DNA from: Trifolium pratense
Taxonomy: Eukaryota > Streptophyta > Magnoliopsida > Fabales > Fabaceae
NCBI RefSeq assembly: GCF_020283565.1
Contig: NC_060060.1
Span: 14,074,001-14,138,000, forward strand
Direction: 5' to 3'
DNA length: 64,000 nucleotides
Part shown: one piece after another, positions 22,289 through 34,000 of the stretch
How positions within the stretch are numbered: the stretch's first letter is position 1
How the letters are laid out: the number at the start of each line of letters is the position of its first letter
Notes under the pieces: generated by a model
What the model was told of the DNA's origin: nothing
What the model saw: the letters and a program-made list of their open reading frames with translations, nothing else
Database searches by the model: none
Made by a program: the position numbers and the translations under genes

Positions 22289-25200
22289 ATGTTTGGAATG
22301 TTTGATAAGAACCATAGCCAAAAGATCAAGGGCACTGTGGTGTTGATGCCCAAAAATGTTTTGGACTTCAACGATGTAACGTCCATCAAGAGTGCCGGAC
22401 TTCTTGAAGTTGCCGGGGGAATATTGGATGCAGCCGCCGATGTGGTGGGCGGAATAGTTGACGGTACTACTGCCTTCTTAGGCCGGAACGTCGCCATGCG
22501 GTTGATCAGTGCTACCAAGACCGATGGTTTGTTCTCTCCACCTAGTTATTTACAATTATTCAACTCATTCTCCAAATTTTTAGTATGCTAGATAACTCAC
22601 CCCACCTTCATATTAAAAATCAAGTACGACTAATAAAATTGAAACAATATATTAATGCAAGATGTTACAACGATACTAGCTAGTATATATATATATATAT
22701 AGCTCGGAATAATTTAAATTCGAATCTAAACATGAAAAAGTCATTAATCAAAATTTATCTATTTTTTGGATCAAATTTTAAATTATTAAAGCCCATTTCC
22801 ATAAAAATGATAGGTTTAAAGGGAAAAATATATAATATAATAATTTTTGGATAAATAAATTATCTAATAGGAGTCCTAGCTAGTGGCCGATACATGTAAC
22901 CTACTTGCAATTTATTTTATTCGATGTATTTAATATTTATACAAGTGCCCGGTCTTGTTAACATGTGCCCTTAGGGCACATGATAAGATATACCAAAATA
23001 GTAATTCAACATTTAATGATACAAGAAATTTAATGCTTCAAAAGTCAAAATGCACAAATTAACATTTAATAATTTTTATTTTTGCTTCCTTAACATGTAT
23101 CTTAAGGGCACAAGTTAACATTTTCCTTAATAATTTATTTATACAAGTGAGACTTTTTTTAATGACTATTCATACAAGTAACCGTTTTTATATGCTTGAG
23201 ACTTGAATATTATTTATACAGGTGACCCTTTTTTAATTAATGATTATATTCCTTATCATTTAAATTTATTTATTTATTTATTGGAATGTTTGATTTTTGT
23301 AGCTAGTGGAAAGGGGTTAATTGGAAAGGAAGTATTTTTGGAGAAATATCTCCCAACTCTACCAACCTTGGGAGCAAGACAAGATGCATTTAGTATTCAT
23401 TTTGATTGGGATGCTGATTTTGGAATTCCTGGTGCATTTTCCTTTAGGAATTATACTCAAGATGAGTTCTTCCTTGTTAGTGTCACTTTTGATGACATTC
23501 CCAATCATAATTCTGTTCAATTTGTTTGTAACTCATGGGTTTACAACTTCAAAAGTTACAAAACTGATCGCATCTTCTTTTCCAATGATGTAAGCTCTAA
23601 AATCTTAATTAAGGGTTAAATATGTTTACCGATTTCGATATGAATTATAAACCCTAATTAAATTTTAATTGAATTTGTTACAGACATATCTTTTAAGTCA
23701 AACACCGGCTCCACTAGTCTACTATAGACAAGAAGAATTGAAAAGTCTAAGAGGAGATGGTACTGGGCTACGAAAAGAATGGGAAAGAGTTTATGATTAT
23801 GATGTTTATAATGATCTGGGTGATCCAGATGAAGATGCCAAGCTTGCACGTCCAATACTTGGAGGGTCTAACACTTATCCATACCCTCGAAGAGTTAGAA
23901 GTGGTAGAAAACCAACCAAAAAAGGTTTGTGGTTTGTTTTATATTTTTTATAATGATATTTTATTTTTATTTATTTGTCAAATAGCATAATGGTCAGTGT
24001 TTAATTTAATAATATGTTTTTTGTTAACAGATCCTAAAAGCGAGAAACCAGGGGTGATATATGTTCCAAGAGATGAAAATTTCGGACACTTGAAGTCTTC
24101 TGACTTCCTTACATATGGAATAAAATCATTGTCTCAAAATGTCTTGCCTTTGTTTAAATCTGTAATTTTCGATTCGAATTTCACACCAAACGAGTTTGAT
24201 AGTTTTGATGAAGTATGTGACCTGTATGAAGGTGGAATTGAACTTCCTACACATATACTTAGCCAAATTAGCCCCTTACCCGTTCTTAAGGAAATTTTCC
24301 GCACTGAGGATGGTGAACAAGTCCTCAAGTTTCCACCACCTCATGTAATCAAAGGTACCTTGTTCATCCTAATTGAACTATCAGCCGGTAGAAATGCAGG
24401 AGTCGAGTTCGAATTCAAAATAGACTATTTGGAGGAAAAAAAATAAGCTACAATATTACATACCTATATTAGCATAATTTTAAGTAGCAATAAGAAAATT
24501 AATTAATACGATGTATAATAATTCATTTCTTTATTATTTTTATAGTTAGCAAATCTGCGTGGATGACTGATGAAGAATTTGGAAGAGAAATGATTGCCGG
24601 TGTAAACCCTTGTGTGATTCGCCTACTAAAAGTAAGCTTAATGTATTATTGCGTCAAAAAAAGTAAATGAAAGGCAAAATTACATTTTTAGTCCTTTAAC
24701 TTTTCAATAACAATTTAGTCCTTTTTTTTTTATTTTTATAACATTTTAATTATTTTTAGTAGTGTTTTTTTTATGGCCCAATAATATATTTTTTTATCTA
24801 TCATTGTATTTAATTATTATTTTACAGGAGTTTCCACCAAAAAGCACATTGGATACTGCACTCTATGGTGATCAAACTAGTACACTAACAAAAGAACACT
24901 TGGAGATTAACCTAGGTGGGCTCACAGTAGAAAAGGTAATGATATAAACATGTTTGAATTAAAAAGTCACTAGCTTATGATTAAACCAAGTGATTGAAAT
25001 TAATTATATATACATACATGTGGAACAGGCACTTAATGGTCAAAGATTATTCATCTTAGATTATCATGATGCATTCATGCCTTATTTGGAGAAGATAAAC
25101 AAAACTAACAAAGCTTATGCCACAAGGACAATCCTTTTCTTAAAAGATGATGGAACTTTAAAGCCATTAGTCATTGAATTAAGTTTACCACACCCTAATG

Positions 25201-26639
25201 GAGTTCAATTTGGTGCTGAAAGTAAAGTTATCTTGCCTGCAGACCAAGGTGTTGATAGTACAATTTGGCTATTGGCCAAAGCTCATGTAATTGTTAATGA
25301 CTCATGCTACCATCAACTTGTGAGCCACTGGTATGATCCCTTACCAGCTTAATTTACCGTTTTTCCTGTCTCATAATAATTGTCACATTTATATATATAT
25401 ACAAACTTTAGGATTTAAATTGACTGTTGTAGAAAAATCACACAGTTTCATGCTGTTCCCTGCTAAAATTCCGTTCGTCTCTATTAGTATTAATACTATT
25501 TTAATTTTTTTTGCATTGGTTACTATATATAGGTTGAATACTCATGCAGTGGTTGAACCATTCATCATAGCAACAAATAGACAACTTAGTGTGCTTCACC
25601 CAATTAATAAGTTGTTAGATCCTCACTTTCGAGACACAATAAATATCAATGGACTTGCTCGAAATGCTCTAATCAATGCTGATGGAATTATAGAGCAATC
25701 ATTTTTGCCTGGCCCAAATTCTGTTGAGATATCTTCAGCAGTATACAAGAATTGGGTTTTCACTGATCAAGCATTACCAGCTGATCTTATCAAGAGGTAA
25801 TTTTCCACCAATAATCTAGCTAAGATCGTCGATCTAATTTGGATTCATATCGATAACAAATTGTTCGTTTGATATATATATATAGAGGATTGGCAGTAGA
25901 GGATCCATCTTCTCCACATGGCGTTCGTCTTGTGATAGAAGATTACCCTTATGCAGTTGATGGACTAGAGATATGGGATGCTATTAAGACATGGGTCGAA
26001 GACTATGTCTCGTTGTATTATCCAACTGACGAGGTAGTGCAAAAAGACGCGGAACTACAAAGTTGGTGGAAGGAAGTTGTGGAAAAGGGTCATGGTGACT
26101 TGAAAGACAAGACATGGTGGCCTAAGATGCAAAATATTAAAGATTTAATTCAATCATGTTCCATTATCATATGGACTGCTTCTGCTCTTCATGCGGCTGT
26201 TAATTTTGGACAATATCCTTACGGAGGTTTTATTCTGAACCGTCCAACACTTAGTAGAAGATTGATCCCCGAGAAAGGAACTCCGCATTATGATGAGATG
26301 GTGAAAAATCCTCAAAAAGCATATTTGAGAACAATTACTCCAAAATATGAAACCCTTGTTGATCTTTCTGTCATTGAGATATTGTCAAGACATGCTTCTG
26401 ATGAGATCTACCTTGGAGACAGGGATTCTAAGTTTTGGACATCTGATTCAAAGGCATTACAAGCATTTCAAAACTTCGGAAATAACTTGTCGAAAATTGA
26501 ACAAGAAATTACCGAGAGAAACAAAGATCCCGATTTCAAAAATCGAACTGGACCGGTCGCATTGCCTTACACTTTGCTCCAACGTTCTAGTGATAATGGC
26601 TTAACCTTCAGAGGAATTCCCAATAGTATCTCTATTTGA
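22289..26639 (+). CDS. LOX: Lipoxygenase, cytosolic type, complete (nine exons)
   Basis: Exons: 22289-22526, 23303-23589, 23684-23924, 24031-24354, 24546-24631, 24828-24935, 25029-25330, 25533-25796, 25886-26639. All junctions are GT-AG with matching phases; product about 867 residues, normal for the family. The enzyme adds O2 to linoleic/linolenic acid to make hydroperoxides. Exons 1-3 give the PLAT/LH2 beta-barrel and the rest the catalytic domain. Iron ligands are visible: HQLVSHWLNTHA with the paired histidines, [13 protein letters not shown] with His and Asn, and the C-terminal isoleucine of GIPNSISI. There is no plastid transit peptide. The pocket pair reads Ser-Phe in [10 protein letters not shown], as in soybean 13-lipoxygenases rather than the Thr-Val of typical 9-lipoxygenases, so 13-type product is inferred. 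Nothing is broken. Which paralogue it is cannot be settled from sequence alone. Confidence 0.95.
22951..23126. mobile_element. MITE with GTTAACATGTGC ends, copy 2, in lipoxygenase intron 1
   Basis: Starts GGTCTTGTTAACATGTGCCC and ends with the inverse ...GGGCACAAGTTAACATTTTCC. The interior AATTTAATGCTTCAAAA matches the copy at 11234-11409. It sits in lipoxygenase intron 1, inside a short array of ATTTATACAAGTGA-like repeats (about 22930-23225), and is spliced out. Confidence 0.7.
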
Positions 26640-26894
26640 TTTTAAATTATATATATGTTTGTACGTGTTTTTAATAATATATCAAGTGTGCATTTGTGCT
26701 TTATAATAATAACATATGTATTGTATGTTTGTGTGGTTAATTATTATGTATTGCTGAATTTGGGAGCTTCCATTCATTCCCATATAAATTAATAATGTTT
26801 TCACTTTTCATATTGTGTGGTACTAATTATTATGTATGAGGCAAGTCAAATCTAATATGATTATTTTGACGTGTGATTCTGTATATTTTCATTA

Positions 26895-26987
26895 ATTTAT
26901 TTTTTATTTATAATAATGGAGATGATCGAATTCAGGACCTCATTCATACTACCTGAATTTCTCACCATTAGACTAAATTTAATGGTT
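26895..26987 (-). mobile_element. tRNA-derived SINE, minus strand
   Basis: The minus strand reads TTTAGTCTAATGGTGAGAAA (box A) and GTCCTGAATTCGATCATCTC (box B), then a T/A-rich tail at the left. Flanked by TATATTTTCATTA at 26882-26894 and 26988-27000, an exact 13-bp duplication. It lies about 250 bp after the lipoxygenase stop. Confidence 0.8.
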
Positions 26988-27463
26988 TATATTTTCATTA
27001 GTTTTTGGGGGTACAATTTTGATAAAAACAAAATTTATCTTCTTTTGGTACAAAGAGTAGAAATTAATTAACTTATGGCAATTTTGAATTATTTTTTGTT
27101 TCCCTTCAATTCAAAGTGTTCATGTACACCAATTTAACATCCTGTGGTCAATGTTAGTTTGGTCCTAATTAAACATGATGTACTCCATCTTGTTGTCAAA
27201 AGAGAATCCTCAAATTTAACGATACATACATAAAATGGATTTGACTTATATTTGCTTGATCAATGAAGTCATCTAGTTATTAACTCAATTATTTGTTCAT
27301 GGAAAACTACTTGGATTATGTCAATGAAGTCATTTAATTATCAAGTCAATTTGTTTATGGAAAACAACTTTGATTACGTCATATATAATGGATTGAGTTT
27401 GATGTTCGAAAATAGGTGCAGTTATGCGGTTGACGAGACTGTATCTTTTTGATAAAAGATAAA

Positions 27464-27690
27464 GGCCCGTTTGAATTACGTTATTTTTTAGCTTATGCAA
27501 TATATTTTATGTAAATAAATAAATTTTTATTTATTATTATAAATTTGTCAAGATAGTTTATGATAAAATAATTTATGAAAATACAATTTTCACTAATTAA
27601 TGTGAACTTATAAAATAGCATAAAACCTAATTTATACTATTGCATAAGCTGTCTACATAAGCTCAAAAATAATTTAATTCGTAAACAGTT
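27464..27690. mobile_element. MITE of the GCCCGTTTG / AGCTTATGCA family
   Basis: The left end GGCCCGTTTGAATTACGTTA with AGCTTATGCA is mirrored on the right by GCATAAGCTG...AATTCGTAAACAGTT. Related to the elements at 34019-34307 and 56194-56393. About 227 bp. Confidence 0.6.
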
Positions 27691-29520
27691 CAAATTTCAA
27701 TCTAATAAATCTATATAAAAAAATGATAAAATTGGACGGTTCTAAGATTCTAATTGCACTTAATCTAATTTCATATAGAAGACATCTTTAAAACATTGTT
27801 GAACATTCTTTTGTCCAGCTTATAAAATAAAATCTTCTAAGATATGGATATCATCAATTCAAATGCATTTTTTAATTGAGCATGTGAAGCTGGATAGGAA
27901 CAACAACCTGTAGTTGAATATATTTTTGTATGAAACATTCACGTTTATTTTTTTACTAAATAAAATGGAATATTATATTAAAAGATTATTAAGTAAAGCA
28001 ATGCCAACTTTTTTACCTAACTTGCTATCCAAATCTGATGAGAGCATGTATATGTAGATTCCCATATAATAATTAAATTAAATACAACATTCCTTTCTTG
28101 ATTAAAAGTAAATCAATTCAAAATTCCTTTATCTTGAAAAGCATTCGCATGCTTAAAACAAAACTATATGACACTGAGCGCAACCTTAAAACAATAGAGT
28201 ATGAACATGGTAGTGGTAGTATAAAAAAATAATATCTTTAACCAACAATAAAATAATACTAAAAGTATGAATATAATAAGCATAAAAAAAATACAAAAAA
28301 TATTAACAATTATTTTATAGTTTTATATTATACGTAGACAAAGTGATAAACACTAATGAAACTTACATATAACTGTCGGATCTCAAATTTAAAGTTAGGT
28401 GTGTTGTTTTGTAATTGTTTAAACCTAGTTTAAAAAGTTAGTTTCATTTCAAGTTAGTTGGTTGTAACTAACTGGTTAGTTAGTAGTTGGTTAGTTGGTT
28501 ACTTGTTTATCAAGTTAACCACCTATCTTTTGTTTTCTATAAGTAGGAGTTAAAACAAAGTGTGTAAATAACTTTTTCTCATATTCTCTAATCAATAAAA
28601 CTCTTTTCTTTCTCCCTAAATTCTCTTCTTCTTCAATAACACAAAGTGTGTGTGTGCTTGTTCTCCAACAAGATGAAGGCGTTCAACATAACAATATTGA
28701 GATTGTCAATTTAGTTATAATTTATGGATATATTGTAGTTTTATAGTACAGTTTTTTGTTGTTGTCAAGAAATAGATATTACATTCATTATGGTTAAATA
28801 GTGAGTAATTACACACCATATAGGAAAACTGCTCTATATCAAGATAAAATACAAAACTATTGAAAATCAAAAAATATATATAACATTAGTCGTCAAACGT
28901 ACTCCTGACTTATACATCAATCAAATCATAATTACATAAGAATAAAACAGATAAATTCCGAAGACACCCAAAAATAAAAAATGCAAAATCAAACAAACGT
29001 GAAAATAAAACATGAGGGTAGCATAAGCATAGAGAAGAATGAATTGACTTAGGAGGAGGGTGGGTGGTGGTAGCGCACTGCCACCACACCGCTCAGGGTG
29101 CGATCCAGGAAAAAACTTCGGGAACAATGAAGCCATTGTCACTATGAGAAGAGGAGGAGATGTATGTCTTATAGTGTTACCTAAAGGAAGAAGTTAATGA
29201 GGCCTCGATATGCAGTGGATCGGGCCTTTTTGTTCCAAATTTTTAATTAACTTTTCTCTTCCTCTTGAAGTTCGAAATACACGTTCCGAACTTTATTCAC
29301 AGAGGCAAAAACAAAATTTCAGAAAATAAGAGAATGATCGGGGGTAGGGGGGAGGAAGAGAAAAACCTGTTTTTAATAGCTTGAAGTTAATGTGTTTAGA
29401 TCATCTCTAGAGGTAGAATGTTGTTGCTGCATTTGATTCGAGATCGGGAGTTAGAGTCTAGTAGCATCTTCGTAGGTCGAGTTGATGTCTTCTTTGGTGG
29501 TCTGGAGACCGTGGAGTGCC
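27691..29520. other. Intergenic; possible solo LTR
   Basis: No gene. About 28384-28670 looks like a solo LTR: a run of GTTAGTTGGTTA repeats, a TATA-like TCTATAAGTAGG, a polyadenylation-like AATAAA at 28594, a CT-rich leader and a CCAACA end. No target duplication was fixed. 28921-29142 is open on the minus strand but resembles no known protein. Confidence 0.35.
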
Positions 29521-29713
29521 CTTTAGCTATGGACCTCTTTTAGGTGATGTGATGTGGTTCTTTTGGTGTGCGGAAGCTTGTTTTGGTGTGCGGAAGCTTG
29601 TTTCTAGCTCCTTGTTTTTTATTTTGTCTCTTATGTATCAATTTCCCTCGCTTGGCTTATTTCATGCTTTTTTTGAGGCTTTCTAATAAAATTTACTGTT
29701 TCAAAAAAAAAAA
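29521..29713 (+). mobile_element. Poly(A)-tailed retroelement 3' end
   Basis: Ends with AATAAA at about 29686 and a pure A run at 29702-29714, suggesting a retroposed 3' end (LINE or processed transcript). It contains the tandem pair TTTTGGTGTGCGGAAGCTTG at about 29559 and 29579. Source and target duplication unknown. Confidence 0.4.
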
Positions 29714-29714
29714 A

Positions 29715-31037
29715 ATTTTCAAACCAAAACCAAATCACAAACTTTTCAAAGGAACATACGTCATTATTATTTGAGAGCTACTTTAGTCACCCTAATGGTT
29801 ACTCGCGCGTCCTATTTTTACACATACGTTACTTTGGTGTAAAAAACTGAAATTTTGGGGAAAAAAATCGTCCGCTACTTAAGTTACTGACACTATTTGA
29901 GTAATCAGCAGGGCGGCAAAAATAACTCTTATTATTTTTGGGCATCTCATGCTCTGCCAAGTGGATATCCATATTAAGGCCCAACAACACTTGAAATTTA
30001 TTAATTTAAGAACTTAAAAACAGCTCAAATTGTACAAATAGTAGCAGTGTAAATAGTACATTTTCAGTGTGAATAAAACTTACTAGAAGTGTAAATAGTA
30101 CATTTTTAGAAGTGTACTTTTTTTGACGCAAATTTTTGAAGCGTACTTTTTTATGGCATAATTTGTCTGGATCAAGATGCCCTGCAGTAGTAAATCACAA
30201 AGTTACACGCTGTTTTAAATCTCATCTGTCCATTTCAGATCGGTCTGTTCATATTGCATCTATACAAAATCAGTCCAAATCAATCTGAACCATTCAGATT
30301 AGATCGGACGGTCCTGATTTTACACAGTGTGAAATTGCGTGAAAAAATTACTTGTTCCCTATATGACATGCCACATTGCCACCCCTTTATGTGCACTTTG
30401 ACACTTCATCAAGCATCTTTGTAGGATACAAACATAAGCTGAACAAAATTCAAAGCCAAGGAAAAAGTACGTACTTAACCAAAAATTTAACATAGTACAT
30501 GGTGAGCAATTTTAATTTTCATGACTGAAAAGTGAAAATCCAACACCACCTTAGTTCCTTGTGTTCCAAAAACACCTGAATTTCTAATCAGAAGTTATTC
30601 TAGTTGAATTAACTTCTAATCATCTCTGAGTCGGATAAATAACTTCATCAAACACTAATTATATGTAAGCATATATATAAACTATTTCTACAACCGAATA
30701 CGAAATAAACAAAAAAAAATGTATAAACTCTTTATAAGTTGTTTCTATAAACTATTCCTCGGAGTTGAAGAAAATAGATCAAAAATAACTTATGATAATT
30801 CATAAGCTCTTCCAAACACTTAGAAAAGTGTTTATGTCATAACTCGTCACTTAAGCCAAAATAAACTCTAAAGATACTATAGGTTGACTATAGACATTGC
30901 AAACCACATACAAGTCCAAAGCAAAAATTATAAAAGGTCAATGACCAATTAGAAGAGTTGTACATGTTTTGATTCTGATCTACAACTTGCAAAATGTGGT
31001 TTTGTTTCTCTCTATGTTTGATGACTCTAAAAAGGTG
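29715..31037. other. Intergenic, MITE-like debris
   Basis: No gene. About 30020-30110 repeats AGTGTAAATAGTACATTTT. About 30190-30350 holds GATCGG-type motifs in inverted arrangement (CAGATCGGTC... and ...GATCGGACGG). About 30620-30870 resembles the AGCTTATAAGTT MITE family. The 3' UTR of the RWP-RK gene probably occupies its right end. Confidence 0.4.
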
Positions 31038-34000
31038 CTAATTGCTTGCTACTGTTGAATTCTGTTTTTCCATAACTCTAGATCTGTGCCTTCTCTTGAA
31101 AACTTCTTGTCTGAATCTCTTGGTCTCACTTCGTATGTCCATGAACGGCATTTTCTCTATGTTTTCCTTTTCACATTCCAACATCTTTTGCCTCCTTAGC
31201 ACTGCCATTGCTGCAGCTTTATCCTCCATGTCCTGATGTTTCGCCTCTTCCTGCAGGTATGTTTTCGTTTGTGGAATGAGTTCACTTTAATATAGAAGCA
31301 TAAAAGCAAAGATTTTATTGGCCAAATGCATAGATTTTATTGGCCAAATACTATAGGCTTTAGTGCATGTTTGGATTCATTTTGAGACGGGCTGAATCAC
31401 AGTAAACCACTTTGATTTTGTCAGAAGTTACTCTTTGTAGCTTCAACAAAATCACGGTGCCGCTGTGATTTTATCAAACTTGCCGCGCATCCAAACACAC
31501 ACTAACAGAACAGACAACAAAAGTACAGAAAAGACAGGAAGCCTCGGATACTCAATTTATCAACTAGACTAGATATAAAATGTTTAAACATATCATTTGG
31601 CAACGTATTTATCGCACTACAACTTGTTTGTATCCATAATTCCATTTTTATAAACTAAGTGCATAAAGTGAAGATTGAGTTGCTGGAATAAAACATTCAA
31701 AAGTGGGAGCAACACGGTATACAAGGTTGGAGTAAATAATATCAATCCTATAAAACTCAAGCATGTATAATTTTTGTGTTCCTGCCGCAACTCTTTGTAG
31801 CTTCAACAAAATCACGGTGCCGCTGTGATTTTATCAAACTTGCCGCGCATCCAAACACACACTAACAGAACAGACAACAAAAGTACAGAAAAGACAGGAA
31901 GCCTCGGATACTATTTTTCATGTTTATATTTCAACCAAATACTATAATGCAGGATAGAAGTTTTCTTGAAAACAGTAATGTATATATTGCTCGACAGAGA
32001 TTGGTAAAGTCGTCATAATAAACAAAAAAAGGCTAAGTATGAAGAACCTGAAGATCATGAATGAGACTGTCAAGTGATTTGATCTTCCTGTGAGGCCAGC
32101 GGGGAATACCGAATTCTCTGCACTTTTTTTTTAGAACAGTAAGGCCAACATTTAGACTCTTTGACGCTTCTACAATTGGCATATCAAAGTACTTGACCAA
32201 ATCTGGTAAAGTTATTTTTGCAACAATGTCACTGGCTGCCCTCTTTTTCTTTCCTACCGAACCTGCAAACACTCAATGTATCAACTAGACTAGATATAAA
32301 ATGTTTAAACATATCATTTGGCAACATATTTATCGCACTACAACTTGTTTGTATGCATAATTCCATTTTTATAAACTAAGTGCATAAAGTGAAGATTGAG
32401 TTGCTGAAATAAAACATTCAAAAGTGGGAGCAACACGGTATACAAGGTTGGAGTAAATAATATCAATCCTATAAAACTCAAGCATGTATAATTTTTGTTT
32501 TCCTGCCGCAACTCATTCTTATCAGAATACATTTCATCTATTAAAAAGGAATTATATGCTAAAGAGGATTTTTCAGTTAGGTAACTAAGATCATTTGATT
32601 CTGAACCTGATGAACTTTCAAAATCTGTCTCGTCACCCAGTAACTCAGACTTGTTATCCAATAACCCAGACTTGTCGTCCAGTAACTCAGACTCATCATC
32701 TTCATATGGAAGGCAATTGAGATCCTGATTAAGCACAGGAAAGAGTTTTTTTGGTGGCTGAAAATTGTTGTTGTTTCCTTTCGATTCTTCCGCTGTAGAG
32801 CTCTCTGGTGTATCTTTGGGTTCCTCCTTCGGGACCAACTTGTATATCATGTGGAGATCATTGAGCAAGTTTGGAATAGCCTGAAGCTTTGGATTTCTGA
32901 AAATTAAAGAATAATAAGACAGGTAGTGAGATATATGACAATGCTACCACTCACTAAGCTTAGATGATTTCTGAGCACAAACAATAAATATAGAAAACAT
33001 GTATTCAAGTCCGAAGCCTTAACTTTGTTTTATTTGTCATGTTACGATTTAAATATGAACTAAGAAAGTTACAAAGGGATCAATTTTCTAGATCTAATAT
33101 TAGCCTCTTAAATTAGCAACAACCCTATCAACACATGTGAAACTTATTGATACCTTCTCTGCGGAAAAAAAAAATGTATTTGGAAAAATTTGTGATGATC
33201 AAATTATTGCAAATTCAAAGCACAAGAGTGAGTTCCTCTATTCTCATTTCAGAGCTTTCCAATTTTGCCCTCCAGAGGTCGCCTCAATCCTCGGTATGGA
33301 AAGCTCTGAAATGCGAATAGAGGAACTCTCTCTTGTGCTTTGAATTTCCAATAATTTGATCATCACAGATTTTTCCAAAAGCATTTTTTTTCCGCAAAGA
33401 AGGTATCAATAAGTTTCACATGCGTTGATGGGGTTGTTGCTAATTTATGAGAATAATATTAGATCTAGAAAATTGATCCCTGCTGTCAACATTTGCAGCA
33501 GCCGCAATCACAACTGTAGGCTGAAAATCGACCAACTTGTATTTCAAATTGTATTTTAAATTGAGTTTGATGAAATTGAAATACAAGTCATCTGATCTTC
33601 ATCCTATGCCAAACATCCACAGTCTGCAATGACTGCAGCTTTTCGTAACTGTAGCGAATCCAGTTTCAAAACTCAGTTATTAATGGCCACATACATAAAG
33701 AAATCAGTTACTAAAGCCTAAACCCTAAACTCTAACAAACAGAACTGTTACTTATATCTGAATTTAAATGTTCTATGTTTATGAAAAGAAACTGTTCAAT
33801 GTAGAGTGATTCACCGTTACTTGTGTAGGGACTTCATTTTTAATTCTCACAAGAGATGTCACCTGTCTTATTCTCTCAAGGAAAAACAGAAAATCTACTT
33901 CTGTTACAAATCATAACCTAAATTTGCACACAGTACAGTATTTGGGACTGCTCTACATGTGCTATTTTAGAAAATAATTGATTAAAGCCGGCAAACCTAG

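Noticed and set aside
24660..24760. One Mutator-like terminus (TACATTTTTAGTCCTTTAAC) in lipoxygenase intron 5
   Set aside because: No matching inverted end found nearby, so not called as an element.
28921..29142. 73-codon minus-strand frame
   Set aside because: Hydrophobic by composition, no recognised family or splice partner.
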